Part shown: positions 7,715-16,157 of the stretch, piece by piece
How the letters are laid out: each line of letters starts with the position of its first letter
Numbering within the stretch: the first letter of the stretch is position 1
Assembly: GCA_947462255.1 (NCBI GenBank)
Contig: CANHOA010000018.1
Location: forward strand, 1 to 61,780
DNA from: Flavobacteriales bacterium
GTDB lineage: Bacteria > Bacteroidota > Bacteroidia > Flavobacteriales_D > Crocinitomicaceae
Length of the DNA stretch: 61,780 nt
Reading direction: 5' to 3'
Translations under genes and position numbers: made by a program
Notes under the pieces: generated by a model
Told to the model about the DNA's origin: nothing
Seen by the model: only the letters and a program-made list of their open reading frames with translations
The model's database searches: none

Positions 7715-9388
7715 ATGGGTTTTAGGTCATTATTTCGTAAAAAATCAGCTACAGTATCAGCTCATGATGAAGGCGATGGCCACGGCCATGGTCTTAGTAA
7801 AGTATTAACTGTTCGAGATCTTACGTTCTTTGGAGTTGCTGCAATTATTGGTGGTGGAACGTTTAGCGCTATTGGTAATGCCTGTTTTTCTGGAGGACCT
7901 GGCGTAGTTTTGTTGTATGTTATTTGCGCTATTGCGTGTGGATTTACTGCCATGTGTTACGCAGAATTTGCTGCACGTGTGCCGGTGTCTGGAAGTGCTT
8001 ATACCTATGCCTATGTTTCCTTTGGTGAATTGTTCGCCTGGATTATTGGATGGGCTTTACTCATGGAGTATTCTATTGGGAATATTTACATTGCTTTTTC
8101 GTGGAGTGGTTATTTTACCAATTTGCTTCACGGTTTTGGTATTGATTTACCTACCTGGTTAACCATTAACTATAGAGCTGCGCATGATGCTTTCACGTCC
8201 ACCAAAATTGGAACGGAAGGATTCTCTGCATGGAAATCAGCACCACAGTTTGGTGGCCTGCGAATTATTTTTGATTTGCCGGGTGTTATGATTAATGTAT
8301 TAATTACTTGGCTCGTTTTCGTTGGGACAAAAGAATCGCGAAACATCAGCAATATTATGGTTATGATTAAACTCGTTGTGGTAATATTGGTCATTGTCGT
8401 AGGGTTTTTCTATATCGATATTGATAATTGGACACCATTCTTGCCTAATGGTTTTGGTGGCGTAATGGCTGGAGTATCTGCTGTCTTTTTTGCTTACATT
8501 GGATTTGACGCTGTTTCAACCCTTGCCGAAGAGGCAAAGAATCCACAACGAGATCTTCCACGTGGAATGATCTATTCGCTCGTAATTTGTACGGTAGCCT
8601 ATATTTTACTAGCGCTTGTTCTTACTGGGATGGTTTCATATAAAAATTTAGGTGTTTCTGATCCTTTGGCGGAAATCTTTCAGTTAAAAGGAGTAAAGTG
8701 GATGTTGTACATCGTTTCCGTTGCCGCCGTTGTAGCAATGACCAGTGTTATGCTTGTTTTTCAAATGGGACAGCCACGTATTTGGATGACCATGAGTCGC
8801 GATGGATTATTACCTAAGAAATTTTCTAAGATTCATCCAAAATACAAAACCCCTGGTTTCGCCACGATTGTAACAGGATTTGTTGTAGGGGTTCCGATGT
8901 TCTTCACCGATGAAAATTTCATCCTTGATTTCACGAGCATAGGAACATTATTTGCATTTGTTTTGGTATGTGGAGGTGTACTCATGCTCCCATCTCAAAA
9001 AGTTACCCCGGAAGGAGAGCCAACCAAAGGTCGTTTTCGCCTTCCATACATCAATGCGAAGTATATTTTTCCCGGAATAATCATTTCAATATTCACGTTT
9101 TTGATTATTCAGTTTCCAGCATTTTTTACGGAAACTATTTTCTTGAAAGGCGAAAACTACGCTCAGAGTATTCCCATGCTATGCTTCTTTGTCATTTGTT
9201 TAGTCATGACTGTTCTTTCCTTCGTAAAAAATCTTTCCTTAATTCCTGTACTCGGTCTGGTGTCATGTTGCTATCTGCTTACAGGAATGGCCGCAAACAA
9301 TTGGAAATGGTTCTTCATCTGGTTTGCCATCGGCCTTGTAGTGTATTTCCTTTATGGACATAAGCACAGTAGACTAGCAAAAAAATAA
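7715..9388 (+). CDS. APC-superfamily amino acid permease
   Basis: A 557-residue inner-membrane transporter with about 12-14 hydrophobic helices. The first helix has the APC hallmark GVAAIIGGGTFSAIG (near 38-52), followed by CYAEFAARVPVSGSAYTYAY and GWALLMEYSIGNIY, as in the cationic amino acid transporter branch. FAYIGFDAVSTLAEEAKNPQRDLPRG is also typical of that branch. The cytoplasmic N-terminus has a short His/Asp/Gly-rich stretch (HDEGDGHGHG). It probably imports an amino acid or amine by cation symport; the substrate cannot be read from sequence. The next gene, a Rieske oxygenase, begins one base after the stop, so the two are co-transcribed and may handle one compound. Confidence 0.9.
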   Translation: MGFRSLFRKKSATVSAHDEGDGHGHGLSKVLTVRDLTFFGVAAIIGGGTFSAIGNACFSGGPGVVLLYVICAIACGFTAMCYAEFAARVPVSGSAYTYAYVSFGELFAWIIGWALLMEYSIGNIYIAFSWSGYFTNLLHGFGIDLPTWLTINYRAAHDAFTSTKIGTEGFSAWKSAPQFGGLRIIFDLPGVMINVLITWLVFVGTKESRNISNIMVMIKLVVVILVIVVGFFYIDIDNWTPFLPNGFGGVMAGVSAVFFAYIGFDAVSTLAEEAKNPQRDLPRGMIYSLVICTVAYILLALVLTGMVSYKNLGVSDPLAEIFQLKGVKWMLYIVSVAAVVAMTSVMLVFQMGQPRIWMTMSRDGLLPKKFSKIHPKYKTPGFATIVTGFVVGVPMFFTDENFILDFTSIGTLFAFVLVCGGVLMLPSQKVTPEGEPTKGRFRLPYINAKYIFPGIIISIFTFLIIQFPAFFTETIFLKGENYAQSIPMLCFFVICLVMTVLSFVKNLSLIPVLGLVSCCYLLTGMAANNWKWFFIWFAIGLVVYFLYGHKHSRLAKK

Positions 9389-9389
9389 G

Positions 9390-10475
9390 ATGAAAAGATT
9401 TCATGTTAATGAAGATATCCAAAGGGCGTATACCCTTGATTCAGAATTTTATACTTCTGAGGAAGCTTATGAACTAGCCAAAGAAAAAATTTTTGCTCGT
9501 ACGTGGCAATTTCTTGGCAACTCAGATGATATTAGCCTGAATGGTCAGATAACTCCATATACCTTATTGCCTGGATTACTCGATGAACCTGTAATGGTCA
9601 CGCGGAATAATCAGGGGGAAGTTCAATGCCTTTCTAATGTTTGCACACATCGTGGAAACATTCTTGTTGAGCACAAATGTCAAGACAAAAGCATCCGCTG
9701 TCTTTATCATGGTAGGCGATTTGATTTGGATGGAACATTCCAACACATGCCAGAGTTTGAAGAGGCACTTGATTTTCCCTCGGATAAGGATAATCTTCCT
9801 AAAGTGCCCTATGGTATTTGGGAAAACCTTTCTTTTGCAGGAATTCTACCTTCGATTACGTTGAATGAAGTTCTTGGCAATATGCAAGATAGGATTTCAT
9901 TTCTTCCTTTTCATGAGTTCAAACCTGAACCAGCACGTTCACGCGATTATCTCGTTAATGCACATTGGGCCTTGTACACCGAAAATTATCTTGAAGGGTT
10001 TCATATTCCATTTGTCCATGCTGATTTAAATGCTGAGCTTGATTATGGAACATACACCACTGAATTATTTCGCTATTCGAACTTGCAACTAGCACTTTCG
10101 AGAGGAGGTGAAGATGTTTTCGAAATTCCGAAGGATCACCCCGATTTCGGAAAATCTGTTTCGGCTTATTACTTTTGGATATTCCCTAATATGATGTTCA
10201 ACTTTTACCCTTGGGGTTTATCATTAAACATCATTAGACCCCTAGGAATTAGCTTAACTAAAGTGTCATTTATGACCTACGTATACGATGAAAATAAATT
10301 AGATCGTGGCGCAGGAGCACAACTTGATAAAGTAGAATATGAAGATGAGGCTATAGTAGAAAATGTGCAGAAGGGAATTCGTTCTCGGTTTTATGACCAA
10401 GGCCGATATTCGCCATCTCGCGAAACAGGAATACACCACTTTCACAGATTAATCTGTGAATTCATGAACAAATAA
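9390..10475 (+). CDS. Rieske-type ring-hydroxylating oxygenase, alpha subunit-like
   Basis: A 361-residue oxygenase. The N-terminal Rieske domain has the [2Fe-2S] ligands in CTH (near 86-88), sixteen residues, then CLYH. The catalytic domain has NYLEGFHIPFVH, giving the two His ligands of the mononuclear iron in an HxxxxH arrangement, and a late YEDEAIVENVQKGIRS, the usual site of the Asp ligand and of the family's VQ.G motif. Related enzymes oxidise aromatics, choline or carnitine and need an electron-transfer partner, which is not encoded in this window. The gene starts one base after the permease stop, suggesting import followed by oxidation of the same substrate. That substrate is unknown. 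Confidence 0.88.
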   Translation: MKRFHVNEDIQRAYTLDSEFYTSEEAYELAKEKIFARTWQFLGNSDDISLNGQITPYTLLPGLLDEPVMVTRNNQGEVQCLSNVCTHRGNILVEHKCQDKSIRCLYHGRRFDLDGTFQHMPEFEEALDFPSDKDNLPKVPYGIWENLSFAGILPSITLNEVLGNMQDRISFLPFHEFKPEPARSRDYLVNAHWALYTENYLEGFHIPFVHADLNAELDYGTYTTELFRYSNLQLALSRGGEDVFEIPKDHPDFGKSVSAYYFWIFPNMMFNFYPWGLSLNIIRPLGISLTKVSFMTYVYDENKLDRGAGAQLDKVEYEDEAIVENVQKGIRSRFYDQGRYSPSRETGIHHFHRLICEFMNK

Positions 10476-10589
10476 ATTCTTCAGTAGCGCTTTTAATAAG
10501 TTTTCTAAAGAGCTTTTAGTATCTATAGAAATAATACGGGATAGAATTTAATATTAAACAATTTGTAATCGCTATTATACCAGAAGACT

Positions 10590-10635
10590 AATTATTACCC
10601 CTTTAGAGGTTAATCATAATAATTAATTAAATTTG
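10590..10635 (+). promoter_or_regulatory. Candidate promoter with upstream inverted repeat
   Basis: TAAATTTG (10628-10635) matches the TAnnTTTG -7 box, 66 bases before the next gene. Just upstream, AATTATTA (10590-10597) and TAATAATT (10617-10624) form a perfect 8-bp inverted repeat that could be an operator. AT-richness makes chance occurrence possible. Confidence 0.3.
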
Positions 10636-10701
10636 AATATCTTAATATTAATTAAGGACAAAATTGATTTAAAATTATTATAAATCCTAAAATAAATAAT
10701 T

Positions 10702-11814
10702 ATGCAGAATAAGCGTCGTAATGTGATAATTGGAATTCTTATTGGAAGTATCTTTTTTTACTCTTTTTATCTAAAGGAAAGACTGGCATTTAATAAAGCA
10801 AAGGAGTCAAAAACTTTAACAAGTATGCAATCATATTTTCTTGACTATCCAAGTGGTCGTTATGTTAAAGAATTAGAAATTATTGAAGAAAAAATGGCAT
10901 TTGATAATGTTATAAAGAATCCTACTGAGTTCAATTTTCGGCAATATTATAATTTATGTGACGGGGGACGAAGAATGGAATATGTTAGGTTTGAGGAAGT
11001 AAAACAATCATCGAATGTAGCTATTGTCCGATCTTTTATAACGGAATATCCAACTTCAAAATACTTAGCTCAATCAAAACAAAAGTTAAACGATTTGTGG
11101 ACAGCAGAATTTACTATTTACGAGACTTCAGTTAAAAATGCGGGTCATAAAGTAGATGGAAAATCGGTCGTTTTTTTTCGTGACTTGTTAAACTACATGC
11201 GTTCAAAAGATTTATCGACTATTTATATAGATTTTGATCGTAAAATCGAGTTGAAAGATTACTATGAATACTCTGCTAAGGCAAAAGAAATAGCGATGTT
11301 GGCATACGGCGAACAACACTCTTTTGAGTACCTTTTGAGTTTGAAAACTAATTTTTCAGAGGGTAATTTAGACTTATTGGAAGAAGAAGTAGTGCAAGAG
11401 ATGAAGTCAGTTTTGTTTGGGATTTTTAGTAATGATTTTTTTGGAATTGAAATGGTTAACGAGAATACCAAACTTGGTCCAAATGACCTAGTGATTTTAA
11501 TTTCTTATAATATAGAAAATCAAGAAGATAATTATCAGGGTACGAAATATCCAAACCTATGGGAATATACAGAAAATCATATTTTTAAAAACTGGGTTAT
11601 TGGTATAGATGCAAATTTCAACTTTGCCTTTAACATTAGGAATATAAATAAATCGTATCAATTTAAATACAAAGGTAGTCCTGGAGATAATGTTCAAGGT
11701 ATTGCTGATATGGGTGAAGGTTATCGCATTATGGTGCGGAATACCTTTTCTGATTTTATAAAAAACATCAGTCGTAATTTTGGATTAGCCCAGAAACCAG
11801 AGGAGGTTGAATAA
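10702..11814 (+). CDS. Membrane-anchored protein of unknown function
   Basis: A 370-residue protein I do not recognise. Residues about 8-23 form a single N-terminal transmembrane helix (IIGILIGSIFFYSFYL), placing the rest outside the cytoplasm. Two similar helical motifs, SYFLDYPSGRYVKELE (about 43-58) and SFITEYPTSKYLAQSK (near 110-125), look like degenerate tetratricopeptide-type repeats. The C-terminal half is mixed alpha/beta with FKYKGSPGDNVQGIADMGEGY. The base composition matches its neighbours. It converges with the collagen-like gene, leaving one base between the stop codons. Confidence 0.7.
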   Translation: MQNKRRNVIIGILIGSIFFYSFYLKERLAFNKAKESKTLTSMQSYFLDYPSGRYVKELEIIEEKMAFDNVIKNPTEFNFRQYYNLCDGGRRMEYVRFEEVKQSSNVAIVRSFITEYPTSKYLAQSKQKLNDLWTAEFTIYETSVKNAGHKVDGKSVVFFRDLLNYMRSKDLSTIYIDFDRKIELKDYYEYSAKAKEIAMLAYGEQHSFEYLLSLKTNFSEGNLDLLEEEVVQEMKSVLFGIFSNDFFGIEMVNENTKLGPNDLVILISYNIENQEDNYQGTKYPNLWEYTENHIFKNWVIGIDANFNFAFNIRNINKSYQFKYKGSPGDNVQGIADMGEGYRIMVRNTFSDFIKNISRNFGLAQKPEEVE

Positions 11815-11815
11815 T

Positions 11816-14029
11816 CTACTCTTTTTCTAGAGCATTTAATCTTTTCTCTAAGGCGTTAATTCGCTCTTCTTGTTCTTTTATTATGGATAACAAATAAACG
11901 GGCAGACGGTCGTAATAGACAGAATAAGGGACCATTTTAGATGGATCATTGATCTCTACGCCATTGGCGTCTGTTTGAGGTATCCCTGTATTTCCAACCC
12001 ATTGTCTTTCTGGTCCTAAAATAACAAGCTCAGGCATCACTTCAGCAACCTCCTCAGCGATTAAGCCAATTTCTTGATCACCACCGAGTGCGGGCTTTAA
12101 ATTGTATATAACTGGACGAAGCGCAAACACCTTCTTTTTGTCGTATTGTAAATCGCGGATGTTGTCTTTTACAAATTTAGTAGATGATTGGGGTCTCAAT
12201 TCACCAGCGGAAGTGCGTATTAATACTGTCCCAGTGCCTGTTGTAGAGCTATTTTGTACAAAGCGACCATTGGTTTCTATATTACCTGATGTCAATATAC
12301 CACCTGTTACCGGAGTTGAAGTAGTTCCTATGCGCAATCCGCTCGTAACATACGCATGACCATCTACTTGAAAGTCGTAACTTGTGCTAGTTGTGCCCCC
12401 GACACGGACTTTTCCAGCGAAATTTGATGTAGTTGTAGTGCCATCAACTAATAAGCCGCCACTTCCAACATTCAAATCGTACGATGATGATGGAGATGTA
12501 TTTCCGATTCCTACCTTTCCAGTACTCGTAACCACCAAGGCATTTGTACATTCATAGGTGCCGCTTCCATCACCTCTAATGGTGTAATTCGAATTAAATG
12601 TGGTACCGCAATTTACGGTCATTCCACCTCCGGCAGGACCTTGAACGCCTTGAAGTCCTTGCGGACCAGGATTTCCTGGGGTACCGCTAACACCAGCTGG
12701 TCCAACCAGTGAAACCCCATTTGACCAAACTCCATTTGCTTTTGGCCCAAATAATTCATTACTTGCCGTATTGATATAAAAATCTCCATCCACACCAGTA
12801 CTAAGTGAAGGAACAGAAGTTCCATTTAAGACTGCCGTTCCATTTGTGCCTGCGGGACCTGTTAAGCCAATCGGTCCTGTTGTGCCAGGTAATCCTGCAT
12901 TTCCTGTAGGGCCTGCGGGGCCCGTTAAACCTGTCGGACCCACTGAACCTGTCGCTCCTGCTACTCCAGAAGGGCCAGCCGGTCCAATAAGCAATACGCT
13001 TGTTGTCCAAACTCCATTTGCTTTTGGTCCAAATAATTCGTTGGTGGCCGTATTGATGTAAAAATCACCATCAACACCTGTATTTATGGTAGGTATAGTA
13101 TTTCCATTCAAGACTGCTGTTCCGTTTGTTCCAGCTGGACCTGTTAATCCCGTGGGACCTTGAGGTCCTGCTGGCCCTGCTGGCCCTCCTGACGGACCTG
13201 TTGCACCCGTGGGTCCTGTTGCACCTGTTAATCCTTGAATACCTTGTGGGCCCGCTATTCCTTGTGCACCTGCCGGACCTGCAACTCCCGTTGCACCCGT
13301 GGGTCCAGCAGGACCCGATGGACCTGTTAAACCAATCAAACCTTGTGCACCTGCCGGACCTGCAACACCCGTTGCACCCGTTGGGCCAGCAGGACCCGAG
13401 GGACCTGTTAAACCAATCAAACCTTGTGCACCTGACGGTCCTGCAACACCCGCTGCACCCGTTGGGCCTTTAATATTTCCTGTTAATATCCAAGTCGTTG
13501 CCGAAGACTTATAATATACATTTCCAATAATCATGTCTAAATAGAAATCTCCCAGCATCCCTAAATTGTTGGCAGGTAAGACATTCCCATAGCGCCATTG
13601 ATTGAGTTGATTTCCTGCATTTTTAGCATAAAGCGCATAGGGTACGCTCATTAACTGCTGCGAACCGTAGTCTAAATAAGTTGTCCCATTACTGAAGTTC
13701 ACTCCAAGACTTACGAAATAAGGACCAGCAGTCCAATTAATAGTCGAAAAATTACCACCAAGAAGCGTTCCTTGTCCAATGACTAAATTCACAACACCTT
13801 GTGCTGATGTGGTAACGCTATGTCTTTCTTGAAAAACAATCGTTCCAGAGGCGCTAGTTTGCTTCACTTGTATTCGTAAGGCGATGGTTGAATTAGCGAT
13901 TAGCGTTCCGGAAAGATTACGAATGACCGCTTGATAATTTATTCCATCGGGTGCTTGCGCATTTACTTGAAAAGTGTAAAACAAAATGATTGAAAAGGAA
14001 AAAATCCTAAAAAAGTTTGATTTAAGCAT
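11816..14029 (-). CDS. Secreted collagen-like tail-fibre protein with S74 chaperone domain
   Basis: A secreted fibre-like protein of 737 residues. From ATG 14029 it has a signal peptide (FFRIFSFSIILFYTF) cleaved before QAPDG. Next is a conserved Bacteroidota N-terminal domain (GINYQAVIRN through LMSVPYALYAKNA), then long Gly-X-Y collagen-like tracts interrupted by two similar globular inserts (TGVDGDFYINTA, NELFGPKANGVW). A beta-rich region and a C-terminal S74-type intramolecular chaperone domain (IGLIAEEVAEVMPELV) follow, ending in a coiled coil. S74 domains trimerise fibres and then cut themselves off. The frame extends to 14059, but ATG 14029 directly begins the signal peptide. The preceding T9SS gene lies immediately upstream on the same strand. 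Confidence 0.85.
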   Translation of the reverse strand: MLKSNFFRIFSFSIILFYTFQVNAQAPDGINYQAVIRNLSGTLIANSTIALRIQVKQTSASGTIVFQERHSVTTSAQGVVNLVIGQGTLLGGNFSTINWTAGPYFVSLGVNFSNGTTYLDYGSQQLMSVPYALYAKNAGNQLNQWRYGNVLPANNLGMLGDFYLDMIIGNVYYKSSATTWILTGNIKGPTGAAGVAGPSGAQGLIGLTGPSGPAGPTGATGVAGPAGAQGLIGLTGPSGPAGPTGATGVAGPAGAQGIAGPQGIQGLTGATGPTGATGPSGGPAGPAGPQGPTGLTGPAGTNGTAVLNGNTIPTINTGVDGDFYINTATNELFGPKANGVWTTSVLLIGPAGPSGVAGATGSVGPTGLTGPAGPTGNAGLPGTTGPIGLTGPAGTNGTAVLNGTSVPSLSTGVDGDFYINTASNELFGPKANGVWSNGVSLVGPAGVSGTPGNPGPQGLQGVQGPAGGGMTVNCGTTFNSNYTIRGDGSGTYECTNALVVTSTGKVGIGNTSPSSSYDLNVGSGGLLVDGTTTTSNFAGKVRVGGTTSTSYDFQVDGHAYVTSGLRIGTTSTPVTGGILTSGNIETNGRFVQNSSTTGTGTVLIRTSAGELRPQSSTKFVKDNIRDLQYDKKKVFALRPVIYNLKPALGGDQEIGLIAEEVAEVMPELVILGPERQWVGNTGIPQTDANGVEINDPSKMVPYSVYYDRLPVYLLSIIKEQEERINALEKRLNALEKE
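13260..13468 (-). repeat. 81-bp tandem repeats coding for Gly-X-Y tract
   Basis: The string CCTTGTGCACCTG recurs at 13260, 13341 and 13422, a strict 81-base period (27 residues, nine Gly-X-Y triplets). Copies are nearly identical at the DNA level, the last one partial, which points to recent expansion by slippage or recombination. Confidence 0.85.
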
Positions 14030-14045
14030 AAGTCGAATATTAGTA

Positions 14046-14567
14046 TTAATTAGTAGCAATTTTTATGATTTTGGTTTGTTGTAGGAAAGTGCCGTTTTCA
14101 TTGTAAAAGTTAAGAAAGTATTGTCCGGGAGCAAGATTAGTTTCAAAATCCATATCGTGCCGAGCATCAATCATAAGCTCTTCTTGAATTAATTTCCCGT
14201 TTTGATCAATTAGTTGAATTTTGGTAAGGCCTTTTTGTTCTTCCGCGCCTTCAATAATGGTGTGATTTGAAAATGGATTCGGATAAATTAAAAATGTTGG
14301 GTCTACTATCATCATTGCTGTTGTATTAGGAGATATTGGAACAAGTTGATCTGGTTGTTGGAAGCCATTATGGATCCTTTGTGAACCGGCATTTGACCAA
14401 TTTACAATTGTTTCGCCAATTGTATAAGATACAGTGTTGGTGCTTCCTATCGTTTGGCATTTAGCAACTTTTCCTGCACTTGCGAAAACTTTTCTTTCTG
14501 GCCCTTGTCCAAAAACAGTACTGCTTAGGCAGAAAAAAAAGAAAAGAAAATGGATTAAATTTTTCAT
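14046..14567 (-). CDS. Small T9SS type A sorting-domain protein
   Basis: A 173-residue secreted protein. It has a signal peptide (residues 1-20, ending FGQ), then a short beta-rich region with VSYTIGETIVNWSNAG and HNGFQQPDQL. The last 85 or so residues are a Por secretion-tail domain (IYPNPFSNHTII, IQLIDQNGKLIQ, LAPGQYFLNFYNENG), which routes proteins through the type IX system to the cell surface. The middle motif, similar to the SVGQ...GVQQP pattern seen in many Bacteroidota secreted proteins, often sits beside collagen-like or S74 fibre genes, as here. The downstream fibre gene starts 16 bases after the stop (or overlaps it if its longer form is used). Confidence 0.85.
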   Translation of the reverse strand: MKNLIHFLFFFFCLSSTVFGQGPERKVFASAGKVAKCQTIGSTNTVSYTIGETIVNWSNAGSQRIHNGFQQPDQLVPISPNTTAMMIVDPTFLIYPNPFSNHTIIEGAEEQKGLTKIQLIDQNGKLIQEELMIDARHDMDFETNLAPGQYFLNFYNENGTFLQQTKIIKIATN

Positions 14568-14775
14568 AATGAGGCTTTTGGTTCATGTAAGATAAGAATA
14601 ATCTAATTAAAATAGTTAATATGATTTTTTTTTAATTATTCTAAGAATCACTTTTGTCTGATAAAAATAAAGTCGCTGCTTATTCTTCTGCGCCTTGGCT
14701 AATCGAAACGGTTAATTCTTAGGCAGGTCCTTAGTAATTTTACAATCATATCCTCAAAACCTTAGTAATTATCAT

Positions 14776-14783
14776 TAAATTTG
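14776..14783 (+). promoter_or_regulatory. Candidate -7 box for ffh
   Basis: TAAATTTG fits TAnnTTTG and ends 23 bases before the ffh ATG. No clear -33 element was seen. The rest of 14568-14806 holds nothing recognisable. Confidence 0.4.
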
Positions 14784-14806
14784 TATGTTAAAAATATCGT
14801 ATACCA

Positions 14807-16153
14807 ATGTTTGAAAATTTAACCGATAAATTCGAGCGTGCTTTTAAGGTGCTCAAGGGTCAGGGCCAAATCACTGAAATTAATGTTGCTGAATCATTGA
14901 AGGAGGTCCGAAGGGCACTTTTGGATGCAGATGTTAATTTTAATACCGCCAAAAATTTCACGAACGCTGTTAAGGATAAAGCGCTTGGAAGAGATGTACT
15001 TACTTCAGTCTCTCCAGGTCAATTAATGGTAAAAATTTGCCACGAAGAATTAAAAGAATTAATGGGAGGCAATGAGGTCGATATTAATTTAAAGGCAAAT
15101 CCAGCTATAATTTTAATGTCGGGACTTCAGGGATCTGGAAAAACTACCTTCTCGGGAAAATTAGGAAATTATCTTAAAAATAAAAAAAATAAGTCGGTAC
15201 TGCTAGTTGCTTGTGATGTATACCGCCCGGCTGCGATAGATCAATTGCATGTGCTTGGTGAGCAGTTGGGAATTGAGGTATATTCTAACAAGGAAGAAAA
15301 AGACCCTGTTAAAATTGCTACTAGTGCTGTTCAGTACGCAAAAAGCAAGAGTTTTAATGTTGTTATTGTCGATACTGCCGGTCGTTTGGCCATTGATGAG
15401 ACTATGATGGATGAAATTGCCCGGGTAAAAGGGGCGATAAATCCTAGTGAAACATTATTTGTTGTTGATGCCATGACGGGCCAAGATGCTGTAAATACGG
15501 CAAAAGCCTTTAATGATAAAATAAATTTTGACGGCGTTATCCTTACAAAATTAGACGGTGATACTCGAGGTGGTGCTGCTTTAACGATAAAATCGGTCGT
15601 TAATAAACCCATTAAGTTTGTTGGTACTGGTGAAAAAATGGATGCCCTAGATGTTTTCTATCCTTCGCGAATGGCCGACAGAATTTTAGGCATGGGTGAT
15701 GTGGTATCATTGGTAGAACGCGCACAAGAAAACTATGACGAGGAGGAGGCACGTAAGCTTCAGAAGAAAATCATGAAAGATCAATTTGATTTTAATGATT
15801 TTTTAGCGCAATTGAATCAAATTAAAAAAATGGGAAATGTCAAGGATTTGATGGGCATGATTCCAGGAATGGGAAAAGCTGTGAAGGATGTAGATGTTCC
15901 CGATGATGCCTTTAAAGGTGTGGAGGCGATTATCCTTTCCATGACTCCCAAAGAAAGATCAACACCAGGACTGCTAAACACCTCACGAAAAGCACGAATT
16001 GCTAAGGGAAGTGGTACAAATATTATAGAGGTGAATAAATTGATGAAACAATTTGATGAAATGAAAAAAATGATGAAAATGATGAGTAACCCTCGCGCTA
16101 TGGCCTCCATGATGAGCCAAATGAAAAACATGAAGGGAGGAGCACCTAATTAA
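14807..16153 (+). CDS. ffh: Signal recognition particle protein Ffh (SRP54)
   Basis: A 448-residue GTPase that binds 4.5S RNA and nascent signal sequences and delivers ribosomes to FtsY. The helical N domain runs to about 100. The G domain has P-loop GLQGSGKTTF near 105, DTAGR near 188 and TKLDGDTRGG near 247. The C-terminal M domain is methionine-rich (MKMMKMMSNPRAMASMMSQM) and contains the SGxG-type RNA-binding motif KARIAKGSGT. Length is normal. The site-2 protease gene starts four bases after the stop, so the two probably share a transcript. Confidence 0.97.
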   Translation: MFENLTDKFERAFKVLKGQGQITEINVAESLKEVRRALLDADVNFNTAKNFTNAVKDKALGRDVLTSVSPGQLMVKICHEELKELMGGNEVDINLKANPAIILMSGLQGSGKTTFSGKLGNYLKNKKNKSVLLVACDVYRPAAIDQLHVLGEQLGIEVYSNKEEKDPVKIATSAVQYAKSKSFNVVIVDTAGRLAIDETMMDEIARVKGAINPSETLFVVDAMTGQDAVNTAKAFNDKINFDGVILTKLDGDTRGGAALTIKSVVNKPIKFVGTGEKMDALDVFYPSRMADRILGMGDVVSLVERAQENYDEEEARKLQKKIMKDQFDFNDFLAQLNQIKKMGNVKDLMGMIPGMGKAVKDVDVPDDAFKGVEAIILSMTPKERSTPGLLNTSRKARIAKGSGTNIIEVNKLMKQFDEMKKMMKMMSNPRAMASMMSQMKNMKGGAPN

Positions 16154-16157
16154 TCGC

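Noticed and set aside
12846..13514. Plus-strand Pro/Gly-rich open frames
   Set aside because: They are the reverse complement of Gly-X-Y codons of the collagen-like gene.
14568..14806. Possible small RNA or tRNA between the T9SS gene and ffh
   Set aside because: No cloverleaf or stable hairpin could be found by eye; only a -7 box near the 3' end.
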